DNA from: JBDTSW01 sp963807385
GTDB taxonomy: Bacteria; Actinomycetota; Thermoleophilia; Solirubrobacterales; 70-9
Reading direction: 5' to 3'
Assembly: GCA_963807385.1 (NCBI GenBank)
Contig: CAWEBQ010000003.1
Coordinates: 248,001-312,000 of the forward strand
DNA length: 64,000 nucleotides
Under the pieces are notes generated by a model. That model made no database searches. It worked only from the letters and a program-made list of their open reading frames with translations, and had not been told where the DNA came from. The position numbers and the translations under genes were made by a program. Of this stretch, positions 29,484-37,625 are shown in pieces; within the stretch, counting starts at the first letter, position 1, and each line of letters opens with the position of its first letter.

Positions 29484-31847
29484 CTAGCGGGGGACGTAGC
29501 GGTCCACGTACTTCCCGCACGCCTCGCCGAGGGGGAGGGTGGCCGGCTCGTCCGTGAGCGGGTCGAGGCGGGTCGCCGCGAGCTCGCCGAGCCAGACCTT
29601 GCGCTCGGCGCCGACGAGGCGGGCGAGCGCGGGAGGCTCGTCGGCCTCGATGGCGACGTCGACGGAGGTCTCCCCGTCCGGCACCTCGATCTCCCCGGCC
29701 GGCCAGAACGCGCTCTGGCCCTGGTGGGTCAGGTACATGCCGACGAGGGAGGCAGGAAGCTCGGTCTCGAGCCCGGGCGCGCGCAGCGCCAGATCGACCT
29801 GGCTGTGGTACTGGACGGAGAGCTGCCATCTCCCGGGGCTCAGCGTCAGCGTCTGCGCCGCTGAGCCTGGCGCATCGAACGGAATCGATTGGCCCCAGGC
29901 CTCCGGAGGGGAGAGCTCGGGCCGGGGCAGGACGATCGCCTCGCCCTCCCCGGGCGCCCCCGGCCCCCTGCGGCAGGCGAGCGAGACGAACGCGGATTCG
30001 TCCGCCTCGAGGAGCCGGCCGGGGTTGCCGGCCTCTTTGAGGACCTGCGTCCTCGGCGTCGCCTTCGTTCGCTCCCAGAGCACGTAGGAGGTCGTCCGCT
30101 CGACCTCGGCGAAGTTCGCCGGCGGCGAGCTCTGGTAGGGCGCCGTGGTCGTGATCGCGTAGTCGAAACCGTCGAGATTCCCGGCGGAGAGGGTGTCGAG
30201 GTCCATCGCGCTGCCCTGCTGCCAGACCTTCTCCGGGCGCGCGCGGACCTCCGCCGGCACGTAGCCGCCGGGGCTCCGCATCAGCGTCGAGCGCAACCAG
30301 TGGCCGGCGAAGCGGTCGACGCCGAGGAAGACGACCGACTCGCCTCCCACCTCCTCGGCCAGCCGCTCGAGCTCCCGGCCCCTGTCGTCGAAGCCCACGG
30401 GCGCTGCGCGCAGGGCGAGGAAGGTTGAGATCGAGGCCCCCAGGAGGAAGGCGATGCCCAGCGCCCGTAGCGCTGTGGAGGCCCGTCCGCGGGGGCCGGA
30501 AACCAGCAGCCCCCCCAGCGCGACCACGATCACCAGCGGCGCCATCACCGCCAGTGCCTTGGCCTCGACGTAGATGCTGGAGAAGACCCGGGCGCCCGCG
30601 TAGATGACCGCCGCGGCCCCGAGCGCGGCCAGCGCCGCGTTCGACCCCAGGCGCCAGAGGCGGAGTGCCCCCGCGAGGACAGCGAGCGCGCCGAGCGCGG
30701 TCGCGATCAGGGCGCCGCTCACCTCGCCGCGAACGAGCCGGAAGTCGCCCTCCGGCCAGACCCCGAGGCCCTCCCCGGGGAAGATCGGCGAGTCGAGCCG
30801 TCCGGTTGAGGCCGAGACGTCCCCGATGCGATCGACGAAGCTGCCGATTCGCCCGACGCTCACGAGCGCCACGCCGAGGAGGAACACCGCCGCCACGATC
30901 AGCGCCACGCGGTGGCGCGACACCACCCCGAGCAGGGCGCCCCAATCCGCCCGCGCGCCGCGGGCGGCCATAACCGCGAGCCACCCGGCACCGATCAGGC
31001 CGAACCAGGCCAGGGCGGGGACGCTGTAGGCGAAGACGCCCCCGAGGACCAGCAGCACCCCCGCGCCCAGGGCGGGGCGCCAGCCCAGGGCGGGCCGGCC
31101 GTCGTCGCCCGGCTCCGTGGCGAGCGCGAGGACCGCAGTGAAGCCGAGGATGAAGAGCGCCATCACCGTCTCCTTGAACGCGCTCTGGGCGAGGAAGGAG
31201 GCCGCGAGGAACGGCAGCCCCGCGAGCGAGGCGGCCGCGACCCGGGGGAGGGGGCGCAGGCGCCACAGGAGCGACAGGGCCGCGAGGCCGGTGAGGGCCG
31301 GGATGGCGATGAGCAGGCCGTTGAAGACGTCCACCAGGGATGCGCCCGTGACCTCGGCGATGACCGCCACCAGCGACTGGGGGCCGACCGGGTAGCCCCA
31401 GGCGACCGCCGTCGGCTCCGGCCCGAAGCCGCTCTGAAGCCAGTCGGTCCAGTAGAGCTGCGCCGCGTGGTCGTTGGTGTAGATCCCCTCCCCCAGCACG
31501 CCCGCGCGGCCCTCGAGCAGGAAAGGGACGACCGCGGCGGCCAGGATCACGAGCACTACGGCGAGGCCCACGAGGTCGGCGCCACGGTCGGGTGCCGCCC
31601 CGCGCGGGCCGAATCCCCTGCGGGCGGCGAACGATCCAACCGCCAGCAGCACGATGATCAGGATGGCGGCGGTGACGGCCCGGCCCGGCAGCCGGATCGC
31701 CAGGGCGGCCACGACCGTGAGCGCGGCGAGGCCGATGGCGCCCTCCGCCCAGATCGGCCGCCTGGCCCCGAGGGCGTGGATGATCACGCTCCCGGCCAGC
31801 ATCGAGAGGCCGACGATTAGCGCCGCCAGCAGCAGGATCGTGATCAA
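29484..31847 (-). CDS. Large polytopic membrane protein with C-terminal extracytoplasmic domain (GT-C-like)
   Basis: 787 residues with about twelve membrane helices in the first ~500, then a soluble region of ~290 residues. An early outside loop GIYTNDHAAQLYWTDWLQSG has Asp residues like those in the first loop of GT-C lipid-linked glycosyltransferases. The C-terminal part ends in a beta-rich domain (LTLSPGRWQLSVQYHSQVDL) resembling a carbohydrate-binding jelly roll. A polyprenyl-sugar-dependent glycosyltransferase is therefore likely but not proven. Its start overlaps the upstream membrane-protein stop (ATGA). Confidence 0.75.
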   Translation of the reverse strand: MITILLLAALIVGLSMLAGSVIIHALGARRPIWAEGAIGLAALTVVAALAIRLPGRAVTAAILIIVLLAVGSFAARRGFGPRGAAPDRGADLVGLAVVLVILAAAVVPFLLEGRAGVLGEGIYTNDHAAQLYWTDWLQSGFGPEPTAVAWGYPVGPQSLVAVIAEVTGASLVDVFNGLLIAIPALTGLAALSLLWRLRPLPRVAAASLAGLPFLAASFLAQSAFKETVMALFILGFTAVLALATEPGDDGRPALGWRPALGAGVLLVLGGVFAYSVPALAWFGLIGAGWLAVMAARGARADWGALLGVVSRHRVALIVAAVFLLGVALVSVGRIGSFVDRIGDVSASTGRLDSPIFPGEGLGVWPEGDFRLVRGEVSGALIATALGALAVLAGALRLWRLGSNAALAALGAAAVIYAGARVFSSIYVEAKALAVMAPLVIVVALGGLLVSGPRGRASTALRALGIAFLLGASISTFLALRAAPVGFDDRGRELERLAEEVGGESVVFLGVDRFAGHWLRSTLMRSPGGYVPAEVRARPEKVWQQGSAMDLDTLSAGNLDGFDYAITTTAPYQSSPPANFAEVERTTSYVLWERTKATPRTQVLKEAGNPGRLLEADESAFVSLACRRGPGAPGEGEAIVLPRPELSPPEAWGQSIPFDAPGSAAQTLTLSPGRWQLSVQYHSQVDLALRAPGLETELPASLVGMYLTHQGQSAFWPAGEIEVPDGETSVDVAIEADEPPALARLVGAERKVWLGELAATRLDPLTDEPATLPLGEACGKYVDRYVPR

Positions 31848-34114
31848 CCCGCGGCCTCCGAGGCGCGCGGCCCGGTGCCGGGCGGCTGGTTGGCGAGCGG
31901 CTCGCGGTTGACCGAGTCGCCGTTCAGTTCGGCCGCGGTCAGGTCGGGCAGGCCCGCGCAGCCGTCGGGATCCATCTCCCCGTTGATCTCAAAGACCGCG
32001 ACCGGGCCCTCCCGCAGCACCTGCTCGGAAGCCGGATCGTCCCGCGTCCACAGCGCCTCCCTGGTATCCGTGAGAGTCCCCGGGTGGAACGGGTCGTAGG
32101 TGGTCACCACGTGGGTGTAGGCGCCGTCGTTGATCGCCTCGCGCCACCGCTCGCAGGTCGGGATGCGGAGCCAGGCGTCGTGTTCCCCGCGCTCGCCGAG
32201 CCACTGGACGTGGTTCGAGAGGTCCGTGCCGTACAACGGGTACTGATTGAAGACCCCGCGCACTCCGGCCACCGCGATTCGCGCATCGCGGAGGTCGCGG
32301 GCCCAGCGCAGCGTCGAGGCGAGTTGAAGCCGCGGACTTGTGTTCTCATAGCGCCGCTCCAGGTAGTGGCGTTGCCCGTACCAGCCCGCGAAGGCGGCGC
32401 CGGCCACGCAGACGATGGCCACGGCGACGACCGACCGCCGGCCGGCCGCCGGGCCCAGATGGCCGCGGGAGCGCAGCCAGGCGGAGGCGCCGGCGGCGAG
32501 CAGGAAACCGATCGCGCCGGCCGTGGCTCCCTTGGCGTGGCCCTGGTCCCACTGCACGAGCGACACCACCGTGACGGCCAGCACCACCGTGAGCACGCCG
32601 GTGATCGCCAGCAGCCGCCTGGGCGTGCTCCTCGCGGCCGGCAGGCAGGCAACCACCGCCAACGCGATCGCGACGGCCGGAGCGATGTAGCGCACGTTCC
32701 ACACGAACGCGATCGGCTGGCCCTCCTCACCCGCCGCCGTGAGCGGCGTGAACAGATAGGCGAAGGCGGTGAACAGGACCATCGCTCCGAGCATTCGCAG
32801 CACCGGGGCCGCGCCGCGCCACAGCGCCAGCGCCGCGCCCCCGACCATCAGCAGCATCGTCACGGGCCACAGGCGCCCGAAGGACTCGCTCAGCCCGGGG
32901 ATGAACCAGTCGTGGAGGACATCCACGTCGCCCAGATAGTGCGAGACGGCGAAGCCCGGCCGCAGCTCGAAGTCCCGCTCCGGGGCAGGCAGCTCGATCG
33001 GGCCGACCGAGCCGATATATGGGATCGGGTTGCCGGTGGCGATCGCGTTGCGCGCGAACCAGTAGGCGCAGGCAGCGAGTAGCGGCACCGTCCACAGCGC
33101 GCCGACACGGATCCGCTCACCCCGCCGCGCGAGCACGACCACGCCAACCGTCAGCGCCGCCACCGGCGCCAAAAAGGACAGCTTCATCCCTACGGCCAAG
33201 CCAGCGGCCAGCCCGGCGACGGCGAGCGCGCCGGCCGCGATCCACCGTGACCCAGCCGGAGGGACGGATACCGCCTCACCGGCCGTGTACCCGTTCACAA
33301 GAATCGCCACCGCCGCGAGGATGAACACGACTCCCGAGATGTCGTTCAGCGCCTCGCCCGCCTGGAACTCGACGAGCATCTGCGCTCCGAGCGCGATCGA
33401 GCCGCCGATGAGGGCCTGCGGCGCGACGCTCCAGGGGCGCCCGATGCACCAGCAGGCCAGGAATCCGATGCCCAGGAGGCCCAGGTTGAGGACCGGCGAG
33501 ACGATGTCGCGGTCGAAGGCCAGGATCGGCACCGCGTGGAGGACCTCGGAGTTCGACGGGTAAAACGACGCGAAGAAGATCGGGTCGAAGTAGAAGATGT
33601 GCCCCAGGAACCCCGTCTGCACGAACTTTGCGGCGAGGGGCATGTGGTACCAGAGCGTGTCGGCGCGGTCCATACCGCCGGCCAGGCTGCCCAGTGTGGG
33701 CACCATCCACCCCGCGAGCACCGCAGCGCAGCCGAACATCGCGATCGTCGTCGCCACCGAGCCCGGCTGGGGCGCGGGCGGCGCCGGGCCCGAGCCCGCG
33801 CGCCCTTCCAGCCACCCCGAGACCAGGACCGCGGCGGCCGTGAACAAGGCCGTGGCGGCGAGCAGCTCGCCCTCGCCGAACGCGCCAAGGGTGCCGAGGG
33901 CTTCGGAGACGAGGATGAGCGACGTGATCCCGATTACGAGGTCGCAGAGCAGGGCGGGCGCGCCGCTCCACGAGCCAAGCACCGCCTGACGCAGGCGCCG
34001 GGCCGCGTATCCGTAGGCGACGACAAGCAGTAAGAGCTCGGCGAAGCCCACGAGGTAGGCACCGACGCCGAGCACCCGTTCGTCCTGCGAGACCGTGGTG
34101 AACCCCGCGGTCAC
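31844..34114 (-). CDS. Large polytopic membrane protein, predicted GT-C glycosyltransferase (GT39/ArnT-like)
   Basis: 756 residues, GTG start at 34114, 13 bases after the ftsB-like gene. It has about twelve or more membrane helices through residue ~560, then an extracytoplasmic C-terminal domain. The first large outside loop, RADTLWYHMPLAAKFVQTG, matches the Asp-plus-aromatic loop of PMT/ArnT-like enzymes that use polyprenyl-phosphate sugars. The C-terminal part contains RIAVAGVRGVFNQYPLYGTD and similar Rossmann-like strands. Together with the downstream membrane protein, a pair of surface glycan enzymes is likely. Substrate unknown. Confidence 0.75.
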   Translation of the reverse strand: MTAGFTTVSQDERVLGVGAYLVGFAELLLLVVAYGYAARRLRQAVLGSWSGAPALLCDLVIGITSLILVSEALGTLGAFGEGELLAATALFTAAAVLVSGWLEGRAGSGPAPPAPQPGSVATTIAMFGCAAVLAGWMVPTLGSLAGGMDRADTLWYHMPLAAKFVQTGFLGHIFYFDPIFFASFYPSNSEVLHAVPILAFDRDIVSPVLNLGLLGIGFLACWCIGRPWSVAPQALIGGSIALGAQMLVEFQAGEALNDISGVVFILAAVAILVNGYTAGEAVSVPPAGSRWIAAGALAVAGLAAGLAVGMKLSFLAPVAALTVGVVVLARRGERIRVGALWTVPLLAACAYWFARNAIATGNPIPYIGSVGPIELPAPERDFELRPGFAVSHYLGDVDVLHDWFIPGLSESFGRLWPVTMLLMVGGAALALWRGAAPVLRMLGAMVLFTAFAYLFTPLTAAGEEGQPIAFVWNVRYIAPAVAIALAVVACLPAARSTPRRLLAITGVLTVVLAVTVVSLVQWDQGHAKGATAGAIGFLLAAGASAWLRSRGHLGPAAGRRSVVAVAIVCVAGAAFAGWYGQRHYLERRYENTSPRLQLASTLRWARDLRDARIAVAGVRGVFNQYPLYGTDLSNHVQWLGERGEHDAWLRIPTCERWREAINDGAYTHVVTTYDPFHPGTLTDTREALWTRDDPASEQVLREGPVAVFEINGEMDPDGCAGLPDLTAAELNGDSVNREPLANQPPGTGPRASEAAG

Positions 34115-34127
34115 CGGGGCCTGCCGC

Positions 34128-34466
34128 CTACTTGATTACGTAGCTGCGCTCGTCGCTCGCGACCATCCCGAGGCGTCGCGCCTCGCGCTCCGCCGCGTTC
34201 GCGCCGGAGAGGGCGGCCGCCTTCGTTCGCAGCACCTGATTCTGCCCCTGGAGCTGCTGCAGCTGCGCCCGCTCGGCGCGTGAGTCGTGCCACGCGTCCA
34301 CGAAGTTGACGAGCGGGTTGATGTACGAGGCGAGCACCCCCAGCAGCACCAGCACGAGCACCACGCGGCCCAGCTTGTCCCACCGGATCCGGCTCGGGTT
34401 CCGCCGTGACGTCCGGGCCGCCGGACGCGCCCGGTAGCGGGGCGCAGCATGGGCTCTCGTGCTCAT
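34128..34466 (-). CDS. FtsB/DivIC-family septum formation initiator
   Basis: Bitopic division protein that links FtsQ and FtsL-type partners at the septum. The 112 residues comprise a basic cytoplasmic head (1-32), one membrane helix (34-52, GRVVLVLVLLGVLASYIN), a coiled coil (60-90, DSRAERAQLQQLQGQNQVLR) and the short conserved end AEREARRLGMV with ERSYVI. It sits 68 bases after enolase, the usual actinobacterial neighbour (eno-ftsB/divIC). The membrane glycan genes follow immediately, so in this genome envelope glycan genes may be read from the same transcript. Confidence 0.92.
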   Translation of the reverse strand: MSTRAHAAPRYRARPAARTSRRNPSRIRWDKLGRVVLVLVLLGVLASYINPLVNFVDAWHDSRAERAQLQQLQGQNQVLRTKAAALSGANAAEREARRLGMVASDERSYVIK

Positions 34467-34534
34467 GCGAGGCCCTTCGACGCCTCGTCTGACCGTCCTG
34501 CCGGCGGGATGGATCCTGCCGGCGAGCAGCCGGG

Positions 34535-35812
34535 CTAGCCACGCCGCAGCGCGTCGAGCCCGCGGTAGACCGCCGCATCCCCGAGCTCCTCCTCGATGCG
34601 CAGGAGCTGGTTGTACTTGGCGACCCGGTCCGAGCGCGAGGGGGCCCCCGCCTTGATCTGGCCCACCCCGGTCGCGACCGCGAGGTCGGCGATCGTGGTG
34701 TCCTCGGTCTCGCCGGAGCGGTGCGACATCACCGCGGTGTAGCCGGCCTCGCGGGCCATCGAGATCGCCTCGAGCGTCTCCGTGAGCGTCCCGATCTGGT
34801 TGACCTTGATCAGGATCGAGTTGGCGACCCCGAGGTCGATCCCCCGCCGCAGGCGCTCGGGGTTCGTGACGAACAGGTCGTCGCCCACCAACTGACAGCG
34901 TTCGCCGAGTTTCTCGGTTAGCGCCTCCCAGCCGTCCCAGTCCTCCTCGTCCATCCCGTCCTCGATGGACACGATCGGGTAACGGTCGCAGACGCCGACC
35001 CAGAACTCGGTCATCTCGGCCGCCTCCAACGTGCGTCCCTCATGCTCGAGGATGTAGGAGCCGTCCTCGAAGAGTTCGCTGGTCGCCGGGTCGAGCGCGA
35101 TGTTCACGTCCTCGCCGGGGCGGTACCCGGCGGCCTCGATGCCGGTCACGAGCATCTCGAGGGCCTGCTCGTTGGAGTCCAAATCCGGAGCGAACCCGCC
35201 CTCGTCGCCGACGGTCGTGGCGAGCCCGCGATCGGCCAGCGTGCGCTTGAGAGCGTGGAACACCTCGGTGCCGACGCGCATGGCCTCGCTGAAGGAGGCC
35301 GCACCGGTGGGCATGACCATGAACTCCTGCAGGTCGACGGAGTTGTCCGCATGCGCACCGCCGTTCACGACGTTCATCATCGGGACGGGGAGCACGTTGG
35401 CGTCCGCCCCGCCCAGGAAGCGGTAGAGGGGCTCCTCGGCCTCGTTCGCGGCGGCGCGCGCGACCGCGAGCGAGACACCCAGGATCGCGTTCGCCCCAAG
35501 CCGCGACTTGTTGGGGGTGCCATCGAGGTCAATGAGCGTGCGGTCGATCGCGCCCTGCTCGGTTGCGCGGGCGCCGACGAGCGCGGCCGCGATGTCGCCG
35601 TTCACGTTCGCGACGGCCTTGGTCACGCCCTTGCCCCCCAGGGCATCCCCGCCGTCGCGGAGCTCGGCGGCCTCGAACTCACCGGTGGAGGCACCGGACG
35701 GCACGGCAGCGCGCCCGGCGGCACCGGAGTCGAGGCCCACCTCGACCTCGACCGTCGGGTTCCCGCGTGAGTCGAAGATCTGGCGGGCGTGTATGCGGTC
35801 GATGGCGCCCAT
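34535..35812 (-). CDS. eno: Enolase
   Basis: Converts 2-phosphoglycerate to phosphoenolpyruvate in glycolysis. The 425-residue protein has full family length and all signature segments: IHARQIFDSRGNPTVEVEV at the N-terminus, the catalytic-loop SGAST, VGDEGGFAPDL, the metal-binding IEDGMDEEDW, the catalytic Lys in LIKVNQIGTLTE, and SHRSGETEDTTIADLAVA. The gap to mazG upstream (about 48 bases) is a GC-rich stretch with no clear regulatory site. Confidence 0.97.
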   Translation of the reverse strand: MGAIDRIHARQIFDSRGNPTVEVEVGLDSGAAGRAAVPSGASTGEFEAAELRDGGDALGGKGVTKAVANVNGDIAAALVGARATEQGAIDRTLIDLDGTPNKSRLGANAILGVSLAVARAAANEAEEPLYRFLGGADANVLPVPMMNVVNGGAHADNSVDLQEFMVMPTGAASFSEAMRVGTEVFHALKRTLADRGLATTVGDEGGFAPDLDSNEQALEMLVTGIEAAGYRPGEDVNIALDPATSELFEDGSYILEHEGRTLEAAEMTEFWVGVCDRYPIVSIEDGMDEEDWDGWEALTEKLGERCQLVGDDLFVTNPERLRRGIDLGVANSILIKVNQIGTLTETLEAISMAREAGYTAVMSHRSGETEDTTIADLAVATGVGQIKAGAPSRSDRVAKYNQLLRIEEELGDAAVYRGLDALRRG

Positions 35813-35860
35813 CTGAAGCGAGACGCGAGCGCGCCTGGGCGCCCGCGCGAGCGGCGGATT

Positions 35861-36256
35861 CTACGCGTCGCGGGCCGCGCGCTCCTCCTCCTTGACCCGC
35901 AGCCAGATCGCACGCACATCGGCGGTGGTCTCGGCGGTCTCGTCACCGAACACGTGCGGGTGGCGCCGGATCAGCTTCTCGTTGAGGTCGTCGATCACGC
36001 CGGCGAGGTCGCCTTCGCCCCGTTCCTCGAGCAGGAGGGCGAGGAATACGACCTGAAACAGGACGTCGCCCAGCTCCTCCCGCATCCCGGCGACATCGCC
36101 GCGCTCGGCGGCCTCGGCCAGCTCGCCCGCCTCCTCGACGGTGTGCGGAACGATTGAGCGGGCGTCCTGCTCGCGGTCCCACGGGCAGTCGCGCCGCAGG
36201 CGGCGGGTTATCTCGTCGAGGCGCGCGAGCGCGCTCTGGGTTTCGTCCGCGGCTAT
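35861..36256 (-). CDS. mazG: MazG-family nucleoside triphosphate pyrophosphohydrolase (non-standard start)
   Basis: Hydrolyses (d)NTPs to monophosphates, probably as a house-cleaning enzyme. Core residues are present: CPWDREQDARSIVPHTVEEA, then EELGDVLFQVVFLALLLEE, then KLIRRHPHVFGD. At about 131 residues it is a single-domain form, shorter than E. coli MazG (263). No ATG, GTG or TTG lies in frame near the expected N-terminus. The frame enters from the PPIase gene, and the most natural start is ATA at 36256, whose last two bases are the first two of the upstream TAG stop (ATAG). The next in-frame ATG is at 36481, deep inside the upstream gene. The start is unresolved. Confidence 0.85.
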   Translation of the reverse strand: MAADETQSALARLDEITRRLRRDCPWDREQDARSIVPHTVEEAGELAEAAERGDVAGMREELGDVLFQVVFLALLLEERGEGDLAGVIDDLNEKLIRRHPHVFGDETAETTADVRAIWLRVKEEERAARDA

Positions 36257-37599
36257 GGGGCGCCGGCGGGAGGCGCCGTGCTGCCCGCGGGAGGGGCAGC
36301 CCCCGTCGGAGCCACCGGGGCGCCGTCGGGCCCGATCGGCAGCGCGCCTCCGGGCAGGCCCCCTGCTGCCGCGACCGGCGGCTTGAGCGGGCCCTGCGGA
36401 AGCACGGGAAGCTGCTGGCCTGGGAACACTGCGCCGGTGCCCGGGTCGACGACGCTGCGCGGGGCCACGAAGGCCGGGCACCCGGCGTCGAGGGTGGCCG
36501 GGTCGGCGGCCTCGCGCTCGGAGGCGTCGTCGATGGCGCAGGCCTCGGGCGGCGGCGGGGCGTTACTGCAGAGATCCACGAGGATGGCCTCATCGCAGAA
36601 GGTGCGAGAGGTCCACTTGGTGATGAACCCGTCGCGGAAGTTGGTGATCGCTTCCTGCGAGAGGCCCTGCTGCAGCGTCTGGACGATCTGCTCGCGGACG
36701 TCTTCGAGGGGCGTGGTGGCGGCCTCGGTGATCTCCTCGACCTGGATCACGTAGGTGCCGCTCTCACCCTGGATCGGGCCGATCACCTCGCCGGCCCCGG
36801 CGCTGAAGATCTCCTGGTCGAGCGCGGGCTCATTCTGCCCCTCGGCGACGGCGCGCCGGAGCCCGCCCTGGCCCTGCGTCGCCTCGTCGGTCGAGTACTT
36901 CTTGGCGGCGGCGTCCCAGTCCTTCGGGGTCGGGTCCGAGCCCAGGTCCTCGACGGCCGCGTCGATCTCTGCGGCGTCGGGGTTGAGGATCACGCGCACG
37001 TCGCGTGTCTCGGGGGTCTCGAACTGCGAGATGTTGGCGTCGTAGAAGAGCTCGATGTCCTCGGCGGGCACGTCCGGCGTCTCGTCCGGCAGCGCCTGGG
37101 CCTGAAGGCGGTCGCTGATCGCGGTCAGCTCGGCGACGGCCCGCACGTCGTCCTCGGTGAACGCCGGCTCGCCGTCGACCTCGGACCTGGCGAGGAACTG
37201 CTTGAAGCCCTTCTCGCCACCGAGCTGCTCCTCGACGATCTGGTCGAAGGCCGTCTGGACGTCGCGGTCGGAGACCGTGATCCCGCGCTCGGAGGCCTCG
37301 CCCTTGACCCACCGAGTCTGGATGGCGTTGGAGAGGGCCGACTGCTCGACCTGCTCGAACTGCGGGTCGTCCTCGGCGGGTAGCTCGCGGAGCTGAAGGT
37401 TGAAGGCGGCCTGGAGCAGGTTGGCGTCGAACTCCTCCTGCGTGATCGTCCCATCGGGCGCGTCCTCGACGATGGCGACGGCGCCGTCGGGGATCGACGG
37501 ATCGCCGGAATCACCGGAGATGACGAACGCCCCGAGGGCGACGACCAGCGCCAGCCCAAGGACGACGGCGACGATCTTCCTCTTTCCAGAAGCCTGCAC
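36253..37599 (-). CDS. SurA/PpiC-type peptidyl-prolyl isomerase, membrane-anchored
   Basis: Extracytoplasmic folding factor. The 448-residue protein has an N-terminal anchor helix (KIVAVVLGLALVVALGAFVI), a SurA-N-like chaperone part at about 45-190, and a PpiC (parvulin) domain at about 190-325 that includes ETRDVRVILNP, KYSTDEATQGQGGLRR and GPIQGESGTYVIQVEEI. The tail after residue ~340 contains four Cys and then a Pro/Gly/Ala-rich low-complexity end. The TAG stop is nested with the putative mazG start. GTG start at 37599, with TAGGCT 9 bases upstream. Confidence 0.9.
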   Translation of the reverse strand: MQASGKRKIVAVVLGLALVVALGAFVISGDSGDPSIPDGAVAIVEDAPDGTITQEEFDANLLQAAFNLQLRELPAEDDPQFEQVEQSALSNAIQTRWVKGEASERGITVSDRDVQTAFDQIVEEQLGGEKGFKQFLARSEVDGEPAFTEDDVRAVAELTAISDRLQAQALPDETPDVPAEDIELFYDANISQFETPETRDVRVILNPDAAEIDAAVEDLGSDPTPKDWDAAAKKYSTDEATQGQGGLRRAVAEGQNEPALDQEIFSAGAGEVIGPIQGESGTYVIQVEEITEAATTPLEDVREQIVQTLQQGLSQEAITNFRDGFITKWTSRTFCDEAILVDLCSNAPPPPEACAIDDASEREAADPATLDAGCPAFVAPRSVVDPGTGAVFPGQQLPVLPQGPLKPPVAAAGGLPGGALPIGPDGAPVAPTGAAPPAGSTAPPAGAP

Positions 37600-37608
37600 G
37601 AGCGCGGA

Positions 37609-37614
37609 AGCCTA
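37609..37614 (-). promoter_or_regulatory. -10 hexamer TAGGCT before the PPIase gene
   Basis: TAGGCT ends 9 bases before the GTG of the PPIase gene, in the 26-base gap after mfd, suggesting an internal promoter for the PPIase-mazG-eno part of the run. Confidence 0.4.
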
Positions 37615-37625
37615 GAGGATTGGCC

